Assembly (NCBI GenBank): GCA_014382905.1
Contig: JACNIU010000176.1
Location: 1 to 41,349 of the forward strand
Length of the DNA: 41,349 bases
Source: Desulfobacterales bacterium
GTDB taxonomy: Bacteria; Desulfobacterota; DSM-4660; Desulfatiglandales; Desulfatiglandaceae
Reading direction: 5' to 3'
Each line of letters opens with the position of its first letter. Positions within the stretch are counted from its first letter, which is position 1. A model generated the notes under the pieces. That model searched no databases, was not told the origin of the DNA, and saw nothing but the letters and a program-made list of their open reading frames with translations. Shown here in pieces: positions 15,614 through 23,424 of this stretch. The position numbers and the translations under genes were made by a program.

Positions 15614-16712
15614 GCCTGACTGGTCCAGGATTCATCGAGAAAAACGATTTGGCGCAGGGACACTCCCGTTGGCCCTCTTTTCTGTCCTGTACGGCGCTGG
15701 GGTACGTTTTCGTCTGAGTGCATATGAGAAAGGAATTTTCAGGGGAAAATCCCTTCCCGGCTTTGTCGTGAGCGTTGGCAATTTAACCGCTGGTGGGACA
15801 GGCAAGACACCGGCAGTGGCTATGTTGGCCAAATGGGCACTCGGTGAAGGGCATCACGTGGCCGTTCTTTCTAAGGGCTACGGAGGGCGTTACAAACAGG
15901 ATGTCCTGGAGGTATCTGACGGGGAACGTATATGCGCAGATGCCCGAATGGCCGGGGACGAGTCCTATCTTCTTGCGAAAGGGGTTCCCGGGAGTCCCGT
16001 AATAATTTCCAGGAGCCGCTACAGGGGAGGGGTGTATGCCCATGAGAAGTTCGGCTCGGACTTTTTCATCCTGGATGACGGCTTTCAGCACCTGGAATTG
16101 GAGAGAGACCTTAATCTGGCCTTGGTCGATGCCCGTGATCCTTTCGGGAACGGCCATCTCCTTCCGTGGGGTCCCCTGAGAGAACCTCTAAGCCAGTTGC
16201 GCAGGGCAGACGCCATTATCCTTACACGGTTTTGCAGGGAACAGGAAGCAGGGAGCAGGGAGCAGGGGCAAAGGACCCTGGCACTCCTGAAAGAGAGATT
16301 TCCTTCAATCCCCCTTTTTTGTGCTGACCATCTACCGGACAAGGTGGTTTTTCCCGCTTCAGGTGAGGTCCATGATCCCGGATTCTTAAGAAAAAAACGG
16401 GTATTGGCCTTTGCGGGGATAGCTCACCCCGAACACTTTGAAGAGACCTTGATCGGTTTAGGCGCGGAAGTGATCGAATTCAGGGGGTTCAGAGATCACT
16501 ACCCCTTCAACAAAAATGAACTTCAGGGTCTCGTCCGTGTGAAGGAGCGCATCGGCGCTCAGTATCTTCTTACAACGGAGAAAGACTGGATGAGAATTGC
16601 CCCTGTTTGGCGGATGCAGGGTGACCTGGCCTTTCTGCGTATCAGGTTCGACCTGTTGCCAGGCCAAAACGGGGTGTTCAGGATGATCAGCGATGGCCTC
16701 AGAGACAAATGA
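15612..16712 (+). CDS. lpxK: Tetraacyldisaccharide 4'-kinase
   Basis: LpxK phosphorylates the 4' position of the lipid A disaccharide at the cytoplasmic face of the inner membrane. The 366-residue sequence has the Walker A loop GNLTAGGTGKT (residues 56-66) after a short membrane-associated N-terminus. It continues with SKGYGGRYK, AGDESYLLA, FILDDGFQHLELERDLNLAL and the C-terminal FRDHYPFNKNELQGL and LTTEKDWMRI. The GTG start lies 4 bases after the waaA stop, so translation is probably coupled. A loop of about 12 residues (REQEAGSREQGQ), directly after the conserved ADAIILTR, is encoded by a heptad array. The gene overlaps the next by 20 bases. Confidence 0.94.
   Translation: MPDWSRIHREKRFGAGTLPLALFSVLYGAGVRFRLSAYEKGIFRGKSLPGFVVSVGNLTAGGTGKTPAVAMLAKWALGEGHHVAVLSKGYGGRYKQDVLEVSDGERICADARMAGDESYLLAKGVPGSPVIISRSRYRGGVYAHEKFGSDFFILDDGFQHLELERDLNLALVDARDPFGNGHLLPWGPLREPLSQLRRADAIILTRFCREQEAGSREQGQRTLALLKERFPSIPLFCADHLPDKVVFPASGEVHDPGFLRKKRVLAFAGIAHPEHFEETLIGLGAEVIEFRGFRDHYPFNKNELQGLVRVKERIGAQYLLTTEKDWMRIAPVWRMQGDLAFLRIRFDLLPGQNGVFRMISDGLRDK
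16237..16271. repeat. In-frame heptad array inside lpxK
   Basis: Five consecutive words of the type GGGAGCA (two exact, three one or two changes away) cover 35 bases. They encode a Glu/Gln/Ser/Gly/Arg-rich loop in LpxK after ADAIILTR. The word is nearly the same as GGAGCAT at the waaA stop 630 bases upstream. Confidence 0.75.
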
Positions 16713-17655
16713 AGCGCTTTCCGTGTGGACATACAGGTCCCTATACGGGATTGTATGGCTCTTATCCTTAATCCCTTTTCGTGCCGGACAATCCCTGGGT
16801 CGGATGCTCGGTAATGTTTTGGCGTTGGTCCTGAAGAGGCGAGTAAAGGCGTCTCTGGACAACCTCCGATACGCCTTTGGAAACAGCATGTCGGAGATTG
16901 AGCTGATTGAGCTCAATGGCCGGATTGTAGCGCATTTTACCCAGATGTTGTTTGAGGCCCCCCATATCCTCAGACTGAACCGGGCGAACCTGAACCGGTA
17001 CGTGGTTTTCGAGAACGAGGATGCGCTTCGCCAGGCGATGGAGAAGGAGGAAGGGATTTTTATTCTCACCGCGCACTTTGGAAACTGGGAACTCATGTCC
17101 GCGGCGACAGCCCTCCGATTCAATGTCGACGGTGCAGTTGTAGTGAGGCCGGCTGATTTTGCACCGGCCGACAGGTTGTTGACGAGCCTCCGTTCCAGGT
17201 TCGGGACCGAGATCATACCCAAGCGGCGCGCCATGAAGAAACTGCTGGCGGCAAAAAAGGAAAACAAGGTTGTTGGGATCCTGTTGGATCAGAATGTGGA
17301 TTGGTATGAAGGCGTGTTTGTTCCGTTCATGGGTAAACCGGCCTGCGCGAACAAGGGCCTGGCGCTTGTGGCATTGAGGACAGGATCACCGGTGATTCCG
17401 GCATTTTCAGTGAGAGAGCTGGACGGGAGGTACCGGATCATCTTTGAAAACGAAGTAAAATTAGTGAGGACCGGGGATAAGATCAAGGACACGGAGGAAA
17501 ACACGGCGCTCTTCACGCAGATTATCGAGAAATATGTCCGCGAAAATCCGGATCACTGGTTCTGGTTTCATAAACGGTGGAAGACGAGACCTTACTGCCC
17601 GCTCCCGGAGGATTTCTATCATCGCCGGGATACAGATGACGGAGCGATATCGTAG
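16693..17655 (+). CDS. Lipid A late acyltransferase, LpxL/HtrB family
   Basis: This membrane-bound enzyme would add a secondary acyl chain to Kdo-lipid A. The 320-residue protein has an N-terminal hydrophobic segment (YGIVWLLSLIPF), then the family's catalytic H-x4-E motif at H128-E133 (TAHFGNWE). The acceptor region KRRAMKKLLAAKKENKVVGI leads into LLDQNVDWYEGVFVPFMGKPA, and the C-terminal NPDHWFWFHKRWKTRP is characteristic. Start overlaps lpxK by 20 bases. Whether it is LpxL- or LpxM-like, or which acyl donor it uses, cannot be told from sequence, so no symbol is given. Confidence 0.88.
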   Translation: MASETNEALSVWTYRSLYGIVWLLSLIPFRAGQSLGRMLGNVLALVLKRRVKASLDNLRYAFGNSMSEIELIELNGRIVAHFTQMLFEAPHILRLNRANLNRYVVFENEDALRQAMEKEEGIFILTAHFGNWELMSAATALRFNVDGAVVVRPADFAPADRLLTSLRSRFGTEIIPKRRAMKKLLAAKKENKVVGILLDQNVDWYEGVFVPFMGKPACANKGLALVALRTGSPVIPAFSVRELDGRYRIIFENEVKLVRTGDKIKDTEENTALFTQIIEKYVRENPDHWFWFHKRWKTRPYCPLPEDFYHRRDTDDGAIS

Positions 17656-17669
17656 GGAAGGGAAAGGTT

Positions 17670-18728
17670 TTGCCCGGCAAAAAGATCGATAAATCAAAGA
17701 TCAGACAGATCCTCATCCGTGCCACCAACTGGGTGGGAGACGCGGTGATGACCTTGCCGGCCTTAGAGGCTGTCAGAGAGAACTTCCCCTCAAGTTCCAT
17801 CACTGTCATGGCAAAAACCTGGGTTGAGCCGATCTTTAACCATCATCCCGCAGTGGATCGGGTCCTGATATTCAATAAGGGGGAGGGGGCCTTTACCGGG
17901 TTTGGAGAGATGATCAGGGTCGTCAGAGAAATCCGGAAAGGCAGATTTGACCTGGCCATTCTCTTCCAGAACGCTTTTGAAGCGGCCCTTCTAACCTATT
18001 TAGGGGGAGCGGTGCAGAGGCTGGGTTACAGTACGGACGGGAGGGGTTTCCTCCTGACCCATCGGATCATTTTAGATGACCAGGTGTTGAAGATCCACCA
18101 GTCGGAATACTACCTTTCAATTTTGAGGGGAATGGGGTGGGGGGCAAGGAGCAGGGATCCAGCGCTCCATGTTTCTCAAGGAGATGGAGAAGCGGCCGAC
18201 AGGATACTTGGGTCGGAGGGAATCAAAGCGGGTGATCTATTAATCGGTTTAAGCCCCGGTGCAATCTTTGGGGGAGCAAAACGGTGGCCCCCGGAACGAT
18301 TTGCCGAGATTGGTGACAGAGCGGTTGAAGAATGGGGCGCCAGGGTTCTCGTATTTGGGAGCTGTAAAGAAAGGGCGATTTGCAGCGGCGTTTGTAGTTC
18401 AATGCGCCGGAAGGCCCTGAATCTTTGTGGCCGAACATCATTGAGCGAAGTTATGGGGCTTATCAGCCGGTGCTGTTTTTTTGTGACAAATGATTCCGGG
18501 CTTATGCATGTTGCCGCTGCCCTGAGTGTGCCGACAGTGGCCATATTCGGCTCTACGGATCACATAACGACAGGACCGCGAGGCCCTAAGACGCGCATTG
18601 TCAGGCATGAAACAGAGTGCGCGCCCTGCCTGAAACCGGAATGCCCTACGGATCACAGGTGCATGTCTGGGATAGGATCCGGTGAAGTGTGGGAAGCGAT
18701 GGAAAAGATGAGGGGGGAGATCAATTGA
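17670..18728 (+). CDS. waaF: LPS heptosyltransferase II
   Basis: WaaF adds the second L-glycero-D-manno-heptose to the LPS inner core in the cytoplasm from ADP-heptose. The 352-residue GT9-family sequence shows ILIRATNWVGDAVMTLPAL at the N-terminus, the strong WaaF signature N-W-V-G-D. It also has GLSPGAIFGGAKRWPPERFA and NDSGLMHVAAALSVPTVAIFGSTDH, the ADP-heptose-binding half. The start is TTG, close behind GGAAAGG. Its stop overlaps the TTG of gmhB (TTGA), so the two are coupled. A Cys-rich tail (CAPCLKPECPTDHRCM) is common in the family. Confidence 0.92.
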   Translation: MPGKKIDKSKIRQILIRATNWVGDAVMTLPALEAVRENFPSSSITVMAKTWVEPIFNHHPAVDRVLIFNKGEGAFTGFGEMIRVVREIRKGRFDLAILFQNAFEAALLTYLGGAVQRLGYSTDGRGFLLTHRIILDDQVLKIHQSEYYLSILRGMGWGARSRDPALHVSQGDGEAADRILGSEGIKAGDLLIGLSPGAIFGGAKRWPPERFAEIGDRAVEEWGARVLVFGSCKERAICSGVCSSMRRKALNLCGRTSLSEVMGLISRCCFFVTNDSGLMHVAAALSVPTVAIFGSTDHITTGPRGPKTRIVRHETECAPCLKPECPTDHRCMSGIGSGEVWEAMEKMRGEIN

Positions 18729-19312
18729 AAAAACCCGCTGTTTTTATGGACAGGGACGGGACCGTAAACGAACAGATGGGATATATCAACCATATCAGCC
18801 GGTTTGTGCTCCTGCCGGGAAGTGCTGAGGCGATCAGGCTCCTTAACAATAATGGATATCTGGCCATCATTGTGTCGAATCAGTCCGGAGTTGCCCGGGG
18901 ATACTTCCCCATCGATCTGGTCCATGAGGTGCATGATCGTATGCGGGCGTTGTTGGAAAGAGACGGGGCAACGGTAGACGGGGTTTTTTTCTGCCCCCAT
19001 TATCCCGAGGGAAAGCTTCCTGAATACAGCAAGACCTGTAACTGTAGAAAGCCCCGGACAGGTCTGATAAAAAAAGCGTGCGAGCAATTTGAAATTGACC
19101 TGGAAAACTGCTATGTCATCGGCGATCGATGTACGGACATGGAGCTGGCCGACAGGTCCGATCTTAAGGGAATTCTGGTTAAGACCGGTTACGGGCGAGG
19201 GGACCTGGAATATGTTTTTCCCCATTTGCCATACAAGCCCTTTCATGTGGCCGAGGACCTGTTGGAAGCCGTCCGGTGGATCGTTAAAAAAAGTCCGATG
19301 TCGGAAGTCTGA
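18725..19312 (+). CDS. gmhB: D-glycero-D-manno-heptose-1,7-bisphosphate 7-phosphatase
   Basis: GmhB removes the 7-phosphate in ADP-heptose synthesis, supplying WaaC and WaaF. It is a HAD phosphatase: the nucleophile motif is D9-x-D11-G-T13 (VFMDRDGTVNEQ), followed by VSNQSGVARG and the later VIGDRCTDMELA. It has the GmhB-type zinc loop C-P-H-Y ... C-N-C-R-K-P. From the TTG at 18725, which overlaps the waaF stop and follows GGGGAG by 7 bases, it is 195 residues. The frame is open upstream to 18689, but that would overlap waaF more and adds unrelated residues. The last codons and stop are in a heptad array. Confidence 0.88.
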   Translation: MKKPAVFMDRDGTVNEQMGYINHISRFVLLPGSAEAIRLLNNNGYLAIIVSNQSGVARGYFPIDLVHEVHDRMRALLERDGATVDGVFFCPHYPEGKLPEYSKTCNCRKPRTGLIKKACEQFEIDLENCYVIGDRCTDMELADRSDLKGILVKTGYGRGDLEYVFPHLPYKPFHVAEDLLEAVRWIVKKSPMSEV

Positions 19313-19341
19313 AGTCCAAGGCCCGAGGCCCGAGTTCAGTG
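19293..19341. repeat. Heptad array at the gmhB stop codon
   Basis: Seven consecutive 7-base words: four of the GTCNNAN type (such as GTCGGAA and GTCTGAA), two identical GCCCGAG, and TTCAGTG. The gmhB stop codon (19310-19312) lies inside the third word. Confidence 0.7.
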
Positions 19342-19355
19342 GCGCCAGCCCCTTT

Positions 19356-19398
19356 CACTTTAGGCACTTTAGGCATTTTAGCTCACTTTAGGCACTTG
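19356..19398. repeat. 9-base CACTTTAGG array before waaC
   Basis: CACTTTAGG occurs at 19356, 19365 and 19384, with a variant CATTTTAGC at 19374 plus one extra base and a partial copy at 19393. It ends 6 bases before the waaC TTG. The same word lies before the radical SAM gene at 1058. No good ribosome binding site is visible here, so waaC translation may depend on this context. Confidence 0.7.
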
Positions 19399-19403
19399 AA
19401 AAG

Positions 19404-20477
19404 TTGAATATCCTTATTGTGAAATTGAGCGCTATCGGGGATGTGGTGCAGTCGCTCCCGTTCTTGGAGGCTATCCGGGAAGGTCTGCCCGAAGCGAATA
19501 TTGACTGGCTTGTAGAGGAGGCGGCCTCCCAGATTATTGAAGGGCACCCCGCAGTCCGCCGGGTTATTGTATCCCGAAGGAAGTCGTGGCAGGAACGACT
19601 CTGGGGAGGGCGCAACATTTTCCCTGTGATTGGGGAAGTCGTCCGTCTTCTGAAAGAAGTCAGGGCAGATAAGTACGACCTAATCATTGACCTTCAGGGC
19701 CTGCTTAAGAGCGGGGTCCTTACAGCCCTTTCCAAAGGGAAACGAAAGATCGGCATGAGCGGGTCCAGGGAAGGGGCGGGGCTCTTTCTGAATGAACGGC
19801 CGGTTGTGGTGGACTATGATCGGCATGCCATTGATCGTTATCTCAAGGTGGCTGAATATCTGGGGTGCGATTCAGACGGGTGGATGGGTCATATTCCGGT
19901 CTTTGAGTCTGACAGGGGGGGCATCGACCGGATCCTGAACAACGACGGTGTTAAGAAAAGGCCCCTTGTGGCGATCAATCCGTTGGCCAAGTGGACGACA
20001 AAGCTCTGGGACCATGAGAGATTCGCGATCTTAGCAGATCGGATCAGGGATGAATTGGCGTGCGAGGTTGTATTTACCGGGAGCCCCGTAGACGGGCCAG
20101 TTATTGGCAGAATCACAGGGATAATGAAGGGGGCAACACTTAATCTCGCCGGTCGGACCAGCCTGAAAGAATTAGCCTATCTGTACAGCAGGTGCAGACT
20201 CCTCGTAACCGTTGACACAGGCCCAATGCATATGGCTGCTGCTATGGGATGTCCGGTGGTCGCCCTGTTTGGTCCTACTGCCCCGTGGCGGACCGGTCCC
20301 TACGGCAAAGGGCACCAGGTCATAAGGGCCGACATCGAGTGCAGCCCGTGCTTCAAAAAGAGGTGTGACCATATGTCATGCATGAAGGAGATAACGGTGG
20401 ACGGTGTTTTTGAGGGTGTTAAGAAGGTGCTTGAAGGACAAACGCCCGAAGTTTCAGGTGGGATTGAAAGGAGATAG
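19404..20477 (+). CDS. waaC: LPS heptosyltransferase I
   Basis: WaaC adds the first heptose to Kdo2-lipid A. The protein begins MNILIVKLSAIGDVVQSLPF, the typical WaaC/GT9 start. It continues with DWLVEEAASQIIEGHPAV, YDLIIDLQGLLKSGV, NPLAKWTTKLWDHERFA and the donor-binding TVDTGPMHMAAAMGCPVVALFGPT followed by WRTGPYG. Length, 357 residues, is slightly longer than E. coli WaaC, mainly at the C-terminus (CSPCFKKRCDHMSCM and a variable tail). The start codon is TTG with no clear ribosome site, following an array of 9-base words. Distinguishing WaaC from other GT9 enzymes rests on the N-terminal S-A-I-G-D-V and the WaaF-like partner upstream. Confidence 0.88.
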   Translation: MNILIVKLSAIGDVVQSLPFLEAIREGLPEANIDWLVEEAASQIIEGHPAVRRVIVSRRKSWQERLWGGRNIFPVIGEVVRLLKEVRADKYDLIIDLQGLLKSGVLTALSKGKRKIGMSGSREGAGLFLNERPVVVDYDRHAIDRYLKVAEYLGCDSDGWMGHIPVFESDRGGIDRILNNDGVKKRPLVAINPLAKWTTKLWDHERFAILADRIRDELACEVVFTGSPVDGPVIGRITGIMKGATLNLAGRTSLKELAYLYSRCRLLVTVDTGPMHMAAAMGCPVVALFGPTAPWRTGPYGKGHQVIRADIECSPCFKKRCDHMSCMKEITVDGVFEGVKKVLEGQTPEVSGGIERR

Positions 20478-20479
20478 TG

Positions 20480-20653
20480 ATGGCCATCAGTAAAGAACTC
20501 TTAGATATCTTGGCATGCCCCAAGTGTAAAGGGGATATTTATCTGACGGAAGCAGGTGACGGGCTCATCTGCGATCATTGTAAATTGCTGTACGAGATCA
20601 AGGACGACATCCCGATTATGCTCATCGATGAGGCCAAACCGATCGACGCTTAG
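20480..20653 (+). CDS. Trm112/YcaR-family zinc-ribbon protein
   Basis: A 57-residue protein with an AGGAG 6 bases before its ATG and only 2 bases after the waaC stop. It begins MAISKELLDILACPKCKGDI and has two CxxC pairs, C13-x2-C16 and C31-x2-C34, forming a small zinc ribbon, then the typical YEIKDDIPIMLIDEA. Bacterial members often sit beside lpxK or kdsB in lipid A/Kdo operons, which fits the position here. In eukaryotes and archaea Trm112 is a methyltransferase activator; the bacterial role is not settled. The stop codon lies inside the terminator-like hairpin. Confidence 0.88.
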   Translation: MAISKELLDILACPKCKGDIYLTEAGDGLICDHCKLLYEIKDDIPIMLIDEAKPIDA

Positions 20654-20690
20654 GGCTCGCTAAAAAATAAGTAATTTTTGAGCGAGCCCT
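20652..20690. terminator. Bidirectional hairpin between Trm112 gene and radical SAM gene
   Basis: AGGGCTCGCT (20652-20661) pairs perfectly with AGCGAGCCCT (20681-20690), and the stem continues as AAAAAT/ATTTTT after one mismatch, leaving a short AAGTA loop. It lies between convergent genes and includes the stop of the upstream one. No T run follows the stem outside, so efficiency as an intrinsic terminator is uncertain. Confidence 0.6.
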
Positions 20691-20697
20691 AATGGGT

Positions 20698-21759
20698 CTA
20701 CAACCGCAAAAATGCCGGCGCCTTACTTTGAGCCGTCAAACCTTCTTCAATCAGCCGCAAAACCTTGGGTTTTTCTTCCGGGAATTTGTATCCTTCGTAG
20801 CTCTGGCTGAATAAAAGACCGCCGTTTCTGTTTCGCCAGTAATTGCCGGCGTGATCAAAACAGACTTTTGAGGTGACGTTCAGTTCTTCCATCATGAGCT
20901 TTAATTCGAGCAACTGTTCGTCGGCGGAGAGCATGGTGAATTGACCCTTTTCGTGATCTTCACCAAGAGGGGTACCGGGGGCAGGAAAAAAAGGCCTTGA
21001 CCGGATGTAGTCGGGATTTATTGCGCTCAGAACCCGTGCCGTATTCCTGGCGTGGCTTCTCCACATTTCCTTGCCGCCCAATCCCGGCATCCAGTATTCG
21101 GAGAGTTCGAATCCCGCCTGCATGGCCTTTTGCCCGCCCTTTATATGCGATTCTCCGTTTACGCCTTTCCTAACTGTTTGCAGCAGATCGTCATCCCCTG
21201 ATTCTAGCCCTACGTGCAGACGGTCAAGACCGGCCTTGCGGATGGCTTCCAGTTCTCCCGGCTTTTTTTGGGCCAGGGTTTTCGAGCGGGCATAGGAAGT
21301 TACCCGGATGATGGAAGGAAACGTCTTTCTCAAATATCTTAGAGCGTCAACCAGTTTGTCCGTTTTCATAATGGGGCTGTTGGCATCCTGCAGGAATGCT
21401 GTTTTACCACCGGCGTGAAGCCAGTCGTAAACCATTACAAATCCCTGATGGTAATTAAGCTCCGGTACTCTATTGAATAACTCAATGACGGCCGCGCGGA
21501 CAAGCTCGCCGCCATAACCGAGTTCCCGGGAAATGTCTCTCAGGTCATTACGGATCGCGGCAATGGCATCGATATCCCGTCTGATTTCATCGGGCGATCT
21601 GACCTCGAATTTTTCAGTCTTGTACATGCCGCAGAATGTGCAGCGATTCCACGGACAGTTGCGGGTGAATCTGACCAGCAGCGAATAGCTGCCGCCTTCA
21701 CTCGGCGGGCGGTATACGCCTGTTTCAAAGTTATATTTATGTATGGCTTCCGTTCGCAT
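20698..21759 (-). CDS. Radical SAM protein with C-x4-C-x2-C cluster motif
   Basis: A 353-residue radical SAM protein of unknown substrate. The cluster cysteines are C35, C40 and C43 (FTRNCPWNRCTFCGMYK), spaced x4/x2 instead of the common x3/x2. HemN-like core elements follow: AFLQDANSPIMKTDKLVDAL, RVTSYARSKTL, LDRLHVGLESGDDDLL and a late SRPFFPAPGTPL. A subgroup of uncharacterised anaerobe proteins has, as I recall, this spacing, so it is probably not an error. AAGGAG lies 5 bases before the ATG. It is leftward and 99 bases downstream of lnt, with a weak promoter possible in that gap (TTGAAA ... TTTTAT on the reverse strand). Confidence 0.75.
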   Translation of the reverse strand: MRTEAIHKYNFETGVYRPPSEGGSYSLLVRFTRNCPWNRCTFCGMYKTEKFEVRSPDEIRRDIDAIAAIRNDLRDISRELGYGGELVRAAVIELFNRVPELNYHQGFVMVYDWLHAGGKTAFLQDANSPIMKTDKLVDALRYLRKTFPSIIRVTSYARSKTLAQKKPGELEAIRKAGLDRLHVGLESGDDDLLQTVRKGVNGESHIKGGQKAMQAGFELSEYWMPGLGGKEMWRSHARNTARVLSAINPDYIRSRPFFPAPGTPLGEDHEKGQFTMLSADEQLLELKLMMEELNVTSKVCFDHAGNYWRNRNGGLLFSQSYEGYKFPEEKPKVLRLIEEGLTAQSKAPAFLRL

Positions 21760-21858
21760 GAATTCTCCTTAACTGCTGAAAGACTTGAGTATCATGATTT
21801 GGTTGATGTGGTTAATGTTTAATAAAATAATCACTCATTGCTTGATTTCAATTTGGTT

Positions 21859-23412
21859 TCATCTTTGTCTCTGCCTGACCCATAAACAGGAGAGGATTCT
21901 GGCGAAGGAGATGATGAGAAGGGCGATGGCAAAAAGGTCGCCATACCGGCTGTAGAATGTTAACGGGGAGGTGCCCGGGGTCACGGAACCCTCCAGCACT
22001 TGTTCGGTAAGGAGATGGCTCTGAGACCGGATGGCGCCTGTGGGTTCTATAAACGCGCTGAAGCCGGTATTTGCGGCGCGTACCATCGGCCTGCGGTTTT
22101 CCACCGCCCGGAATACGGCCATGCTGAGGTGCTGGTACGGGGCGCTGGTCATGCCGAACCAGGCATCGTTTGTGATGTTGACAAAGATGTTCGCCCCTTC
22201 CCTTGCAAGCGTCCTAGCCAATTCCGGGAAGATGGCCTCAAAACAGATCAGGGTCCCTAATGAAAGATCCCCGGTATTGAGCGGCGTCAATTTCTCTCCT
22301 GTGGCAAAATCACCGGCAGCCGTGACCAGACGATTAATAAAGGGGAGGTATTTTTTCAAGGGCACATATTCACCAAAGGGCACCAGATGCATCTTGTCGT
22401 AATATTTTACCTGTTGCGCATCCGGTGCAATCATGTATGCGCGGTTATAGTACCGAATGGCGCCCTGGATACGCTTGTAAGCGGGGCTGCCGAATATGAG
22501 AATGGCCCCTGATTCCTCCGCAAGGGAGAACATTTCGGGAGAAAACCTCAGGCTGTCCTGGAAGAAGAAAGGGAGCGATGTCTCCGGCCATACGATGAGT
22601 TGAGGTTTAAAGCTGCGGGCAGAACGGGTGAGCCGCTGGTAGGTCCTGATGGTTTCTTCCTGGTATGCCGGATCCCACTTAACAGACTGGTCGATGTTGG
22701 CTTGGACGATTGCGGTGTTGACAGACTGACCGGCCTTTTTATCTGTCCGGCTTCCTGATACGTGATAATGGCCATATATCAATGCCCCGGCTAAAAGGAG
22801 GACGAGGACAGGAAGTTCCCATTTCAGCGACGTGTATGTCTGACGGCGATCCCTGGCAAGGATACGGAAGATGAGTCCGTTTGCAAAGACGATCAAAAAG
22901 GAGATACCGTATACCCCGAAGAGATCTGCTGTTTGAATGAGATATAGCTGCTTATATTGTGTATAGCCCAGAAGACACCAGGGAAAACCGGTCAAGAGAT
23001 TTGACTTGAGGTATTCCAAGGCAACCCAGAAGCACGCCATTAAAACAAGGGAGAACCGGGAGCCTTTGATACAGCTTGTGAGGCAGGAGAAAAGGGCCAA
23101 GTAGAAGGAGAGATAGAGGGAGAGAAGGAGGAGCGAGAAAAGGGCAACAAGGATATGAAGGTTTCCGTAGCGTTCGAGTACGACAATGATCCAGTATATC
23201 AGGGTGAGATAGTGGGCCAGGCCGGAAATGAGGCCTAACCTGAGGGCCCTTAAGGGCGATGCGGTTTCAGTGCTTATCAGGAGCGGAACCAGGGCGAACC
23301 ATGCAACAAATGAAACATGTCCGGGGGGAAAAGCGAAGGTCAGCAGGACGCCGGAGAGGATTGCAAGAAGTAGATTTCGCAGTGGATGGAGGTTTGGTTC
23401 TGCAGTAAGCAT
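21859..23412 (-). CDS. lnt: Apolipoprotein N-acyltransferase
   Basis: Lnt adds the third acyl chain to the N-terminal Cys of lipoproteins at the periplasmic face of the inner membrane. The 517-residue protein has about six N-terminal membrane helices (residues 13-220), a nitrilase-fold domain, and a final helix near 495-510. The catalytic triad is visible: E277 (IVWPETSLPFF), K340 (YYDKMHLVPFGEY) and C390 (GTLICFEAIFPEL). NITNDAWFGMTSAPYQH follows as usual. It lies 12 bases after the CorC-type gene on the same strand, the same pair as in E. coli (ybeX-lnt), so they form an operon. Confidence 0.94.
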   Translation of the reverse strand: MLTAEPNLHPLRNLLLAILSGVLLTFAFPPGHVSFVAWFALVPLLISTETASPLRALRLGLISGLAHYLTLIYWIIVVLERYGNLHILVALFSLLLLSLYLSFYLALFSCLTSCIKGSRFSLVLMACFWVALEYLKSNLLTGFPWCLLGYTQYKQLYLIQTADLFGVYGISFLIVFANGLIFRILARDRRQTYTSLKWELPVLVLLLAGALIYGHYHVSGSRTDKKAGQSVNTAIVQANIDQSVKWDPAYQEETIRTYQRLTRSARSFKPQLIVWPETSLPFFFQDSLRFSPEMFSLAEESGAILIFGSPAYKRIQGAIRYYNRAYMIAPDAQQVKYYDKMHLVPFGEYVPLKKYLPFINRLVTAAGDFATGEKLTPLNTGDLSLGTLICFEAIFPELARTLAREGANIFVNITNDAWFGMTSAPYQHLSMAVFRAVENRRPMVRAANTGFSAFIEPTGAIRSQSHLLTEQVLEGSVTPGTSPLTFYSRYGDLFAIALLIISFARILSCLWVRQRQR

Positions 23413-23424
23413 CTTGTAAAGTGG

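Noticed and set aside
15776-15791. Third sigma-54 promoter-like match (TGGCA ... CCGCT)
   Set aside because: It lies inside the lpxK coding sequence, coincides with the conserved nucleotide-binding loop, and lacks the TTGC half.
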